NCBI GenBank assembly: GCA_003554375.1 | Contig: PWGF01000154.1 | Span: 1 to 6,293, forward strand | Direction of reading: 5' to 3' | Length of the DNA: 6,293 nt | Source: Spirochaetaceae bacterium | GTDB lineage: Bacteria > Spirochaetota > Spirochaetia > DSM-27196 > SKKC01 | Part shown: positions 1-6,223 of the stretch, in pieces | How the letters are laid out: each line of letters begins with the position of its first letter | Position numbering within the stretch: position 1 is the first letter of the stretch | The notes under the pieces: generated by a model | Seen by the model: the letters and a program-made list of their open reading frames with translations, nothing else | Database searches by the model: none | Told to the model about the DNA's origin: nothing | Program-made: the position numbers and the translations under genes

Positions 1-20
1 ATGGCGGCGGACCGGAGTGA

Positions 21-33
21 CCGGCCTGGCCGG
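21..33. repeat. short inverted repeat CCGGCC-T-GGCCGG
   Basis: Two perfect 6-base arms are separated by a single T. The one-base centre is too tight for an RNA hairpin without opening the inner pairs, so if functional it is more likely a DNA site. It may simply reflect GC-rich composition. Confidence 0.3.
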
Positions 34-73
34 GCCTCCCAGCCGAAACGGCGATCGGACGGTGACACGGAGA

Positions 74-85
74 AAGGCCGGCCTT
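74..85. repeat. 12-bp perfect palindrome AAGGCCGGCCTT
   Basis: This is a perfect 12-base dyad with no spacer, about 50 bases upstream of the dppC start codon. It contains the same GGCCGG core as the inverted repeat at 21-33 and the copy at 95-100. It could be a repressor or activator site, but no known operator is recognised, and a palindrome of this length in GC-rich DNA can arise by chance. Confidence 0.3.
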
Positions 86-121
86 CGGCGTGGTGGCCGG
101 CTCGGGAAGAGTGAACCTGGC

Positions 122-126
122 AGGAG
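122..126 (+). promoter_or_regulatory. ribosome binding site of dppC
   Basis: AGGAG lies 8 bases before a GTG at 135. This fixes the dppC start at 135 rather than at the in-frame GTG at 90, which has no such motif in front of it. Confidence 0.8.
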
Positions 127-134
127 AAACGACC

Positions 135-1121
135 GTGAGTAGCGTTACCGAACAGAATACCTCGCAAGCAGAGGCCGGAGCCCAGCCCGGGGTAGAGGCT
201 GCTCCAAGCGAATCGGGTGCTTCGGAAGGTCCCGGAGGCGGCGGGGAGTCCCAGCTCCAGGAGCTGCGCCCGAAGAGCTCCGGCCGGGGCGTCGAGCTTC
301 TGAAGAAGCTCTCAAAGAACCGGACTGCGGTCGTGGGCGGGCTGTTCATTGTGTTTCTCGTGATGGTTTCGCTTGCCCCGTCGTTCTTCTCGACCCACGA
401 TCCTATTCGCGACCAGAACGTGGGCAATCGATTCGCGCCCCCTTCGTCGGAACACTGGTTCGGTACGGACAACTTGGGCCGGGACGTGTACAGCCGGGTG
501 ATCTGGGGCACGCGCGTGACCTTGTATATTGCTTTCACTTCCGTTTTCGCGGGCGCAATCGTGGGGGTGGCCCTGGGCATCATTGCGGGCTACTACGGGA
601 AATGGGTCGACGCGGTGATCATGCGCGTGATGGATGTCCTGCTCGCCTTTCCGGGGATACTTCTGGCGCTTGCGATCGTAAGCGCGTTAGGAGCGGCTCT
701 GGACAATGTCATTATTGCGATCGCCATATTCGCGGTGCCCACGTTTGCGCGTATCGTGCGCGGCTCTACGTTGGCGGTGAAGAACCTGGAGTATATTGAG
801 GCGATCCGAGCGTTAGGTGCCCGGGATAGCAAGATTATCTTCCAGCACGTTTTGCCCAACGTGCTTTCGCCTATCGTTATCCAGGCGACGCTCTATATCG
901 CCACGGCGATTCTGATTGCAAGCGGGCTGTCATTTCTCGGGTTGGGGGCGCAACCTCCGGTTCCCGAGTGGGGGCTCATGCTTTCGGCTGGGCGCGACTT
1001 CATCTGGAATGCGGTTCACGTTTCGCTCTTCCCGGGCCTGGCAATTGTACTGGCGGTGCTGGCGTTCAACCTGTTAGGCGACGGTTTGCGAGATGCGCTG
1101 GACCCCCGGACAAAGAAGTGA
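135..1121 (+). CDS. dppC: peptide-type ABC transporter permease, DppC/OppC family
   Basis: This is an inner-membrane permease of a peptide-class ABC importer. It pairs with the DppB-type permease encoded next and couples to the two ATPases downstream. The protein has 328 residues from GTG 135. Residues 1-50 are a low-complexity Ala/Gly/Ser/Glu tail with four consecutive Gly at 34-37 and no Lys or Arg before residue 45; it is longer than the usual short cytoplasmic N-terminus. About six hydrophobic spans follow (roughly 66-86, 126-152, 163-186, 190-203, 246-270, 294-314). The family signature FGTDNLGRD is at 109-117. The EAA coupling loop, which docks on the ATPase, is at about 220-242 (EAIRALGARD, then the HVLPN end). 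It is intact and probably first in the operon seen here. The substrate cannot be named: dipeptide, oligopeptide, nickel and glutathione systems share this fold, so the symbol is a family label. Confidence 0.93.
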   Translation: MSSVTEQNTSQAEAGAQPGVEAAPSESGASEGPGGGGESQLQELRPKSSGRGVELLKKLSKNRTAVVGGLFIVFLVMVSLAPSFFSTHDPIRDQNVGNRFAPPSSEHWFGTDNLGRDVYSRVIWGTRVTLYIAFTSVFAGAIVGVALGIIAGYYGKWVDAVIMRVMDVLLAFPGILLALAIVSALGAALDNVIIAIAIFAVPTFARIVRGSTLAVKNLEYIEAIRALGARDSKIIFQHVLPNVLSPIVIQATLYIATAILIASGLSFLGLGAQPPVPEWGLMLSAGRDFIWNAVHVSLFPGLAIVLAVLAFNLLGDGLRDALDPRTKK

Positions 1122-1331
1122 GCCCGAGGACGGAAGAATTGGTCAGAAGCGTTCCGCATGATTGGCAGGGCACGCCCGGTGAGCGCGCTGCACGGCGAGC
1201 AGGTCGCCGGGCGGGGATAGCGGGAGCGCACGGCGGATGCGTACCGCGGGCACGTATGGCGGGCGCACGACAGGACGGCGCGAAAGAGTGCGAAACTAAC
1301 GTAACTGTGAGCGAGGAACAGGGATAGCTCG
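1122..1331. other. 210-base GC-rich spacer between dppC and dppB
   Basis: No gene is supported here. A + strand frame running through from inside dppC gives an Arg/Ala/Gly-rich peptide with no family resemblance and no ribosome binding site. The spacer holds a possible stem-loop at 1173-1213 and loosely repeated words, for example GCGCACG at about 1226 and 1263. A short A-rich patch sits at 1282-1304. No T-run follows the stem-loop, so a classical intrinsic terminator is not supported. The words GAGCGAG and GAGGAACA near its 3' end recur in the dppB-dppD spacer. Such a long gap between two permease genes that work as a pair is unusual. Confidence 0.6.
1173..1213 (+). other. possible stem-loop in the dppC-dppB spacer
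   Basis: CGCCCGG at 1173-1179 can pair with CCGGGCG at 1207-1213, enclosing 27 bases. Inside, CTGC at 1188-1191 can pair with GCAG at 1199-1202. There is no U-tract. It could stabilise the upstream mRNA or cause partial termination that lowers expression of the downstream genes. In DNA this GC-rich it could also be chance. Confidence 0.3.
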
Positions 1332-2261
1332 ATGTCATTGTGGGTATATCTGGCCAGGCGGCTTTTGCAGATGATTCCGGTGCTCTTGGGGGTTGTTTTC
1401 CTGGTGTTCTATATGTTGCACCTGGTCCCCGGCGATCCGGCGCAGATTATGGCGGGCGAGCGGGCTGACCCTGCGCAGCTCGAGCGCGTTCGCGAGCGGC
1501 TTGGGCTGGATGACCCGCTGCATATCCAGTACGTACGCTATCTCGGCAATGCGATCCAAGGAGACCTCGGCGAATCGGTCCGGAACAACCGGCCCGTGAC
1601 GCAGGAGGTTTTTTCGGCCCGGTACTGGATTACGCTCCAGCTTGCGGGAATGAGCATCCTGCTGGCGGTTTTCATCGGGTTGATCGCGGGGGTGGTGTCG
1701 GCGATCTGGCGCTACTCGCTCTTCGACACGGTAATAATGCTGATAGCGCTGTTCGGGCTGTCGATGCCTAACTTCTGGTTAGGGATCATGCTCATCTACT
1801 GGTTTAGCGTCCAGTTATCCGTTTTCCCGGCCGCAGGCTGGGGGACGGCCGCCCAGATGGTGCTTCCGGTCATAACCTTGGGGACGGCGGGCGCCGCCGT
1901 AATTGCGCGCATGACGCGCTCGAGCATGTTGGAGGTGATCAACCAGGACTATATCCGGACTGCGCGTGCGAAGGGGGTTCGGGAGGCGGTTGTGATCTAC
2001 AAGCATGCACTCCGCAACGCCATGATTCCGGTGGTGACGGTGGTCGGTCTTCAGTTCGGCTTTTTCCTGGGCGGATCGGTACTGACGGAGACCGTGTTTG
2101 CAATTAACGGTCTGGGGCGCCTCATGGTCTCGGCAATCTATGCCCGGGACTTCCCGGTCATCCAAGGAGCTGTGCTGGTCGCCTCGGTTTCGTTCATGGT
2201 GGTCAACCTGCTGGTAGACCTCACGTACCGCCTGTTGAACAAGCGGATCGAGCTAAGCTGA
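1332..2261 (+). CDS. dppB: peptide-type ABC transporter permease, DppB/OppB family
   Basis: This is the second inner-membrane permease, forming the translocation pathway with the DppC-type protein. The protein has 309 residues, the normal family length. The N-terminal LARRLLQMIP and the first membrane span (about 10-31), running into LVPGDPA (31-37), are characteristic of DppB/OppB. An extracytoplasmic segment (about 35-98) contains RLGLDDP and the GDLGES stretch at 77-82. Further spans are at about 100-126, 132-160, 174-194, 232-255 and 277-300. The EAA coupling loop is at about 207-233 (YIRTARAKG, then ALRNAMIPV). The start ATG is preceded by AGGGA at 1320-1324, 7 bases away, with AGGAA a little further up. 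The gene is intact. It lies 210 bases after dppC, and the spacer makes coupled translation with dppC impossible. Confidence 0.94.
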   Translation: MSLWVYLARRLLQMIPVLLGVVFLVFYMLHLVPGDPAQIMAGERADPAQLERVRERLGLDDPLHIQYVRYLGNAIQGDLGESVRNNRPVTQEVFSARYWITLQLAGMSILLAVFIGLIAGVVSAIWRYSLFDTVIMLIALFGLSMPNFWLGIMLIYWFSVQLSVFPAAGWGTAAQMVLPVITLGTAGAAVIARMTRSSMLEVINQDYIRTARAKGVREAVVIYKHALRNAMIPVVTVVGLQFGFFLGGSVLTETVFAINGLGRLMVSAIYARDFPVIQGAVLVASVSFMVVNLLVDLTYRLLNKRIELS

Positions 2262-2405
2262 TCTGAGGCCGGGACAGGCGGCAACGAGCGGCATGGATCG
2301 GAGCGAGCAAGAACGGGCAGCGATGAGGAACAAGCGGCAGCACGGACCGGGACGGGCAGCATGGAGAGGGCTGCATACGGCTAGAAGATGGAGCGGGAGA
2401 TAGCT
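2262..2405. other. purine-rich spacer with degenerate repeats between dppB and dppD
   Basis: No gene is supported. The + strand is markedly purine-rich and built of recurring short words: ACGGGCAGC occurs exactly at 2313-2321 and 2352-2360, and AGCGGCA-type words occur at 2287 and 2333. GAGGAACA at 2325-2332 also occurs at 1313-1320 just before dppB, and GAGCGAG occurs at 2301-2307 and 1309-1315. The arrangement is degenerate, not a clean tandem array. The last part carries the dppD ribosome binding site. No terminator or promoter is evident. Confidence 0.55.
2395..2399 (+). promoter_or_regulatory. ribosome binding site of dppD
   Basis: GGGAG lies 6 bases before ATG 2406. The in-frame ATG at 2388 has only a weak AAG in front of it, so 2406 is preferred. 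The sequence between site and start (ATAGCT) resembles the ATAGCTCG before the dppB start at 1332. Confidence 0.65.
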
Positions 2406-3572
2406 ATGTCTGACACGAAGGGGCAGGAGGCGCGCCCTGAGCAGGTGGTGCAGTCGGAGCAGTCAGAAGGACGGCCTCTGCTGACGGTACAGGATCTTCG
2501 TACCTCGTTTTTTACCGACGAGGGTGAAGTGCCGGCGGTGGACGGGGTGAGCTTCTCGGTCAGCAAGGGGAAGACGCTCGGCCTCGTAGGAGAGTCGGGC
2601 TGCGGAAAGAGCGTAACGTCCCTCTCCATCATGCGGCTTCTGAACGAGCCGGGGCGGATCGTGGGCGGTGAGGTCCGGTTGAACGGGGAGAACCTTCTTG
2701 CCCAACCGGAGCGCCGGATGCGTGATCTTCGGGGCAAAGCGCTCTCGATGATCTTTCAGGAGCCCATGACCTCGCTGAATCCGGTGTACACGGTCGGTGA
2801 CCAGATTGCGGAAGCGCTTCAGATTCATGAAGGCATGGACCGGCGTGCTGCAATGGAGCGCGCTGCGGAAATGATCGACCGGGTCGGGATCCCCTCACCC
2901 CGGAAACGGGTGGGGCAGTACCCGTTCGAGCTTTCCGGGGGAATGCGCCAGCGGATTATGATTGCTATGGCTATAGCGTGTAATCCTGCGCTTCTTATCG
3001 CAGACGAGCCCACGACCGCGCTCGACGTGACAATCGAGGCACAGATATTGGAGCTCCTTAAATCGCTGCAGAAGGATTTCGGTATTACGATCCTTCTCAT
3101 CACGCACGACCTCGGGGTTGTTGCGGAAATGTGTGAGCAGGTCGCGGTCATGTACGCCGGTCATATCGTGGAATACGCAGACGTGCAGACGATGTTCGCC
3201 GAGCCGCGGCACCCGTATACAAAGGGGCTTTTGGACTCGCTTCCGCTCCACAACGAGGACCGCGAGGAGTTGCGGGCGATCCCGGGGAACGTGCCGGACC
3301 CGCTTGCAATGCCGTCCGGATGCCGCTTTGCGCCGCGGTGTCCGCATGCCCGAGCGCTCTGTCGAGCCGAGCAACCGGAGTTGCGCGCGATCGATCGGCA
3401 CGAGAGTGTCCGTTGCTGGATCTACACCGACCGGTGGGATGCCGCGGATCGCATAGAGCTCGCAGCGTCGGCGTCGGCGGAGCACGGGGAGTCCGGGCGG
3501 CGCGGTGCGGGTCCGGACGGGCCCGCTGAAACGGCGAATCCACAGGGCGCCGCAGGAGGTGAAGATCGATGA
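2406..3572 (+). CDS. dppD: peptide ABC transporter ATP-binding protein, DppD/OppD family
   Basis: This is one of the two cytoplasmic ATPases powering the importer. The protein has 388 residues. A polar, Glu/Gln-rich N-terminus (about 1-24) precedes the ATPase domain. Walker A GESGCGKS is at 62-69, the Q-loop FQEP at 117-120, the ABC signature LSGGMRQR at 176-183, Walker B with the catalytic Glu (LLIADE) at 196-201, and the switch His at 234. The C-terminal oligopeptide-transporter domain (about 250-340) has Cys at 306, 312, 319 and 337; in a structurally studied DppD, cysteines of this domain bind an iron-sulfur cluster, so the same is plausible here. A disordered, Gly/Ala-rich tail (about 350-388) extends beyond the usual end. 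Its stop overlaps the dppF start by 4 bases (ATGA), implying translational coupling. All catalytic residues are present. Confidence 0.94.
   Translation: MSDTKGQEARPEQVVQSEQSEGRPLLTVQDLRTSFFTDEGEVPAVDGVSFSVSKGKTLGLVGESGCGKSVTSLSIMRLLNEPGRIVGGEVRLNGENLLAQPERRMRDLRGKALSMIFQEPMTSLNPVYTVGDQIAEALQIHEGMDRRAAMERAAEMIDRVGIPSPRKRVGQYPFELSGGMRQRIMIAMAIACNPALLIADEPTTALDVTIEAQILELLKSLQKDFGITILLITHDLGVVAEMCEQVAVMYAGHIVEYADVQTMFAEPRHPYTKGLLDSLPLHNEDREELRAIPGNVPDPLAMPSGCRFAPRCPHARALCRAEQPELRAIDRHESVRCWIYTDRWDAADRIELAASASAEHGESGRRGAGPDGPAETANPQGAAGGEDR
3554..3560 (+). promoter_or_regulatory. ribosome binding site of dppF
   Basis: AGGAGGT is a full anti-Shine-Dalgarno match, 8 bases before ATG 3569 and lying inside the last codons of dppD. 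It is the strongest such site in the window and supports high or coupled translation of the second ATPase. Confidence 0.88.
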
Positions 3573-4582
3573 GTGATGCCGCACCGCTTCTGCAAGTCGA
3601 GAACCTCAAGAAACATTTTCCGATTCGCGGCGGCGTGCTGGGCCGCGTCCAGAACTACGTGAAAGCGGTGGACGGAGTCAGCTTCGACGTCAAGCAGGGC
3701 GAGACCATCGGGCTTGTCGGTGAATCGGGGTGCGGGAAGTCGACGGCCGGCCGGGTGCTGCTTCGGCTGCAGGAGCCGACCGCCGGCAGGATCGTGTTCG
3801 ACGGCGAGGACATAACGCAGCTTTCGAAGGCGGAGCTTCGCCGCCGCCGGCGGCACATGCAGATCATCTTTCAGGACCCGTACGGCTCGTTCAACCCGCG
3901 GCAGACGATCCACCGGCTCCTCGACGAGGCGATGGGAATTCAGAAGATCCTCCCGAAGGCGCAACGGCGGGAGCGGATTCGGGAGCTCCTTTCGCTGGTA
4001 GGGCTCAACCCGGACCACATCGACCGCTATCCCCACGAGTTTAGCGGCGGCCAGCGGCAGCGGATCGCCATTGCACGGGCTCTATCGGTGGACCCCAAGC
4101 TCATCATCTGCGATGAGGCGGTGTCGTCGCTGGACGTATCGGTACAGGCGCAGGTGATAAACCTGCTCAAGCGGCTCCAACGGGAGCTCGGGTTGACCTA
4201 CATTTTCGTCGCCCACGATCTGGGTGTCGTACGACACATCTCCGACCGTATCGTCGTCATGTATCTGGGTACGGTGGCTGAGAAGGGCGACACCACCACC
4301 ATTTTCGAGAACCCGCAGCATCCGTACACCCGGGCGCTCCTCTCGGCAATCCCGTTCCCCGATCCCACGCGGAAGCGTGAGCGGATGATCCTTTCCGGGG
4401 ACGTCCCCTCGCCGATCGATCCGCCGTCCGGGTGCCCGTTCCACACGCGGTGTCCCTATGTCATGGACCGGTGCCGCACGGAGGTACCGCCGCTGCACCG
4501 GCTGGAGAGCGGCCAAGAGGTGGCGTGCCACCTGGTCGAGGACGGCGAGATCAACTACGACGAGCTGCGCCGCGCCGTGTAG
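3569..4582 (+). CDS. dppF: peptide ABC transporter ATP-binding protein, DppF/OppF family
   Basis: This is the second cytoplasmic ATPase, expected to form a heterodimer with the DppD-type protein. The protein has 337 residues. The N-terminal FPIRGG (17-22) and NYVKAVDGVSF stretch (29-39) is typical of DppF/OppF. Walker A GESGCGKST is at 51-59, Q102 is in FQDPYGSFNP, the ABC signature FSGGQRQR is at 158-165, Walker B LIICDE at 178-183, the D-loop SLD at 187-189, and the switch His at 216. The C-terminal domain has Cys at 289, 295, 302 and 320, with the same spacing (x5, x6, x17) as in DppD. Both ATP sites appear competent, as neither protein lacks a key residue. The gene is last in the operon; its final 28 bases overlap the 3' end of the opposing aldehyde dehydrogenase gene. 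Confidence 0.95.
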   Translation: MSDAAPLLQVENLKKHFPIRGGVLGRVQNYVKAVDGVSFDVKQGETIGLVGESGCGKSTAGRVLLRLQEPTAGRIVFDGEDITQLSKAELRRRRRHMQIIFQDPYGSFNPRQTIHRLLDEAMGIQKILPKAQRRERIRELLSLVGLNPDHIDRYPHEFSGGQRQRIAIARALSVDPKLIICDEAVSSLDVSVQAQVINLLKRLQRELGLTYIFVAHDLGVVRHISDRIVVMYLGTVAEKGDTTTIFENPQHPYTRALLSAIPFPDPTRKRERMILSGDVPSPIDPPSGCPFHTRCPYVMDRCRTEVPPLHRLESGQEVACHLVEDGEINYDELRRAV

Positions 4583-6186
4583 CGGCGACGCAGGCTCCGT
4601 GCGAAGAGCGCCAGCACCGTGGGAATCGCGGCGGCACGCCGCCGGAAAGACGCTCCCAGAAACAGATCCGCGGCCGCGCGGATACCCCGATACGACAGCT
4701 GCGAGTAGGGCGGCCACCACATCTGGGCCGGAGCCCGGTGGAACCGGTCGTCCACGATCGCCTTGGGCTGGGTCATCTCCAGAAACCCTTCCTTCCCGTG
4801 AGAGCGGCCGACTCCGGACTTCTTGAAGCCGCCCCACGGTGTTTCCGGCATCCCGTGGCTCATCAGGTGATCGTTTATGGTGACCGCCCCGGCGTGGATC
4901 CGGTGAGCCAAGCGCCGTCCCCGGCGGCGGTTGCGGGTCCAGATCGAGGCGGTTAGCCCGTACTCCGAGTCGTTCGCCCGGGCGAGGGCCTCCTCTTCGT
5001 GGTCGAAGGGCGCAATCACCAAGACCGGCCCGAAGGTCTCCTCCGAGACAAGCGACGAGCTCGGATCGACCTCTTCCACGAGCACCACGGGATGATGAAG
5101 CCCGCGGCGGCGCGCTTGAGAGCCGTCTTTCGAACCCGCTTCGACCGGCTCATCGCCTGCCGTTGCGACGACGTGGCAGCCACGGTCAAACGCGTCGCGG
5201 AGCTGGCGGCGCACGGTTTCCAGCTGACCGGAAGTGGTCATGAAGCCCAGCTCGTTTTCCCGGTCGTCCGGGGCGCCTGCCCGAACCGCCCGCACCATTG
5301 CGGCAAGGTGTTCCCGGAACGGCTCGTAGAGGGAGCGATGGACGTAGATGCGCTCGACTGCGCCACACGACTGCCCGGCGTTCGAGGCGCCCGCCCAGAG
5401 GGCGCCGAGCGCCGCCCGGTATGGGTCCGCGTCATCCAGCACGATCATCGGGTCGTTCCCGCCGAGCTCGAGGCTCACCGGGAGAAGGTGTTCCCCGGCC
5501 TGCTGCATGAGCTCGGCCCCGATCGCCGTCGAGCCGGTGAAGAAGAGCTTGTCGATGCCGCTCTCCACAAAGGCCCGGCCGGCGGCGCTCCCCGGGACGT
5601 CCACGACCTGCAGCAGCGTCGGCTCCAGCCCCGACGCCCGGACCATATCGCGGATGAGCGCCCCTACCGGCTGTGCCTGCGTGGCTACCTTGAGCACGAC
5701 GGCGTTCCCGCACACGAGAGCCGTGAGGAGCTCGTGGAGCGGGATACCGAGCGGGTAGTTCCAGGGGGTGATGATGCCAACGACGCCGTAGGGCTCGCGC
5801 ACGATCCGGGTGCTCTTGGTGAAGAAAATAGGCGAGCTGCGCGGACGGCGCTCCGGCCGGAGAAAGCGCGGCGCCATGCGCGCATAGTAGCGCGCCGCGA
5901 TAGCGCCGGGCACGACCTCCGTGCTGAGCGCATCCATAAGCGGCTTGCCCGTGCAGGCGCTCACCGTCCGCGCCGCCTGGTCGGCATTCTCTACGAGAAA
6001 CTGCCCCATCCGCCTAAGAACGCGCGATCGCGCCCGGACCGGCTCCGCAGCCCAGCCCGGTTGCACTTCCCGTGCCCGAGCGACGGCCTCCTGCACGCGC
6101 TCCGGCGATTCCCGGTTCTCCGTCGCAATCGGTTCTCCCGTCGCCGGGCTGGCGATTGTTGGCTTGTTTTCTTGGTCGTGTGGCAT
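4555..6186 (-). CDS. aldehyde dehydrogenase family protein (succinate-semialdehyde dehydrogenase-like)
   Basis: This enzyme would oxidise an aldehyde to its acid with NAD(P)+ in the cytoplasm; the substrate is not evident. The protein has 543 residues from ATG 6186, against about 480 for most relatives. Visible motifs: PWNYP with oxyanion Asn 143, Lys 166 of the cofactor site, FTGSTAIG at 216-223, general base Glu 240 in LELGGNDP, nucleophile Cys 274 in AGQSCGAVER, and Glu 383 in EETFGPVL. The catalytic set is complete. After Lys 166 the sequence is VATQ, with Thr where ALDH2-type enzymes have a ribose-binding Glu. The C-terminus is extended by about 60 residues: WWPPYS (490-495), then a hydrophobic stretch (about 518-529) flanked by Arg clusters. 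The gene stands alone, convergent with dppF. Succinate-semialdehyde or another medium-chain aldehyde is a guess from the motif pattern. Confidence 0.9.
   Translation of the reverse strand: MPHDQENKPTIASPATGEPIATENRESPERVQEAVARAREVQPGWAAEPVRARSRVLRRMGQFLVENADQAARTVSACTGKPLMDALSTEVVPGAIAARYYARMAPRFLRPERRPRSSPIFFTKSTRIVREPYGVVGIITPWNYPLGIPLHELLTALVCGNAVVLKVATQAQPVGALIRDMVRASGLEPTLLQVVDVPGSAAGRAFVESGIDKLFFTGSTAIGAELMQQAGEHLLPVSLELGGNDPMIVLDDADPYRAALGALWAGASNAGQSCGAVERIYVHRSLYEPFREHLAAMVRAVRAGAPDDRENELGFMTTSGQLETVRRQLRDAFDRGCHVVATAGDEPVEAGSKDGSQARRRGLHHPVVLVEEVDPSSSLVSEETFGPVLVIAPFDHEEEALARANDSEYGLTASIWTRNRRRGRRLAHRIHAGAVTINDHLMSHGMPETPWGGFKKSGVGRSHGKEGFLEMTQPKAIVDDRFHRAPAQMWWPPYSQLSYRGIRAAADLFLGASFRRRAAAIPTVLALFARSLRRRYTARRSSS
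4565..4593. terminator. candidate bidirectional hairpin at the convergent gene ends
   Basis: CTGCG 4565-4569 pairs with CGCAG 4589-4593, and CGCCG 4573-4577 pairs with CGGCG 4583-4587, with a 3x1 internal loop (CCG against A) and a 5-base loop TGTAG at 4578-4582. An outer AG/CT extension is possible with one bulged G. The loop contains the dppF stop codon, and the left arm lies in the overlap of both genes. It is close to symmetric, so both transcripts could form it. Neither side has a U-tract, so intrinsic termination is uncertain; it may act as a 3'-end stabiliser, as a transcription-collision barrier, or not at all. Confidence 0.45.
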
Positions 6187-6192
6187 ATCATT

Positions 6193-6196
6193 CTCC
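6193..6196 (-). promoter_or_regulatory. ribosome binding site of the aldehyde dehydrogenase
   Basis: On the - strand GGAG lies 6 bases before ATG 6186. It picks that start over the in-frame ATGs at 6198 and 6270. Confidence 0.65.
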
Positions 6197-6223
6197 ATTT
6201 CGCGCGCGTCTCCGGCGGGGCCG

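Larger units (their letters stand above)
1..134. other. GC-rich leader before the transporter operon
   Basis: This stretch lies between the left edge and the chosen dppC start. Frames 1 and 2 of the + strand stay open from the edge (frame 1 to a TGA at 112-114, frame 2 to a TAG at 140-142), so the tail of an upstream gene, such as a substrate-binding protein, could end here. The possible peptides are Arg/Pro/Gly-rich and match nothing I recognise, and open frames are expected by chance at this GC content. No -35/-10 promoter pair is visible. The segment is rich in the hexamer GGCCGG or its complement (21, 28, 76, 78, 95). The operon promoter is probably further upstream or not of a recognisable type. 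Confidence 0.45.

Noticed and set aside
1..114. Small open frame starting with ATG at base 1
   Set aside because: The 37-residue peptide is Arg/Pro-rich with no homology I recognise. The frame is open only because the edge cuts it, and a second frame is also open over the same stretch.
90..134. Upstream GTG start of dppC at 90
   Set aside because: It has no Shine-Dalgarno, while GTG 135 has AGGAG at 8 bases.
1173..1213. Intrinsic terminator in the dppC-dppB spacer
   Set aside because: The stem has a long loop and no T-run follows, so it is kept only as a possible structure.
968..1327. + strand frame filling the dppC-dppB spacer
   Set aside because: It starts inside dppC in another frame, has no ribosome binding site, and its Arg/Ala/Gly peptide in the spacer looks like translated non-coding GC-rich DNA.
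2895..3584. Long - strand open frame opposite dppD (229 codons)
   Set aside because: It lies wholly against a well-supported ATPase gene, is rich in Arg and His with no recognisable motif, and fits the long antisense frames expected in GC-rich genes.
3422..4036. - strand open frame (204 codons) across the dppD-dppF junction
   Set aside because: It is complementary to conserved ATPase coding sequence and has no motifs of its own.
4082..4837. Long - strand open frame (251 codons) across the dppF end
   Set aside because: It overlaps both dppF and the real dehydrogenase in a different frame, has no family resemblance, and is Arg/Gly/Pro-rich.
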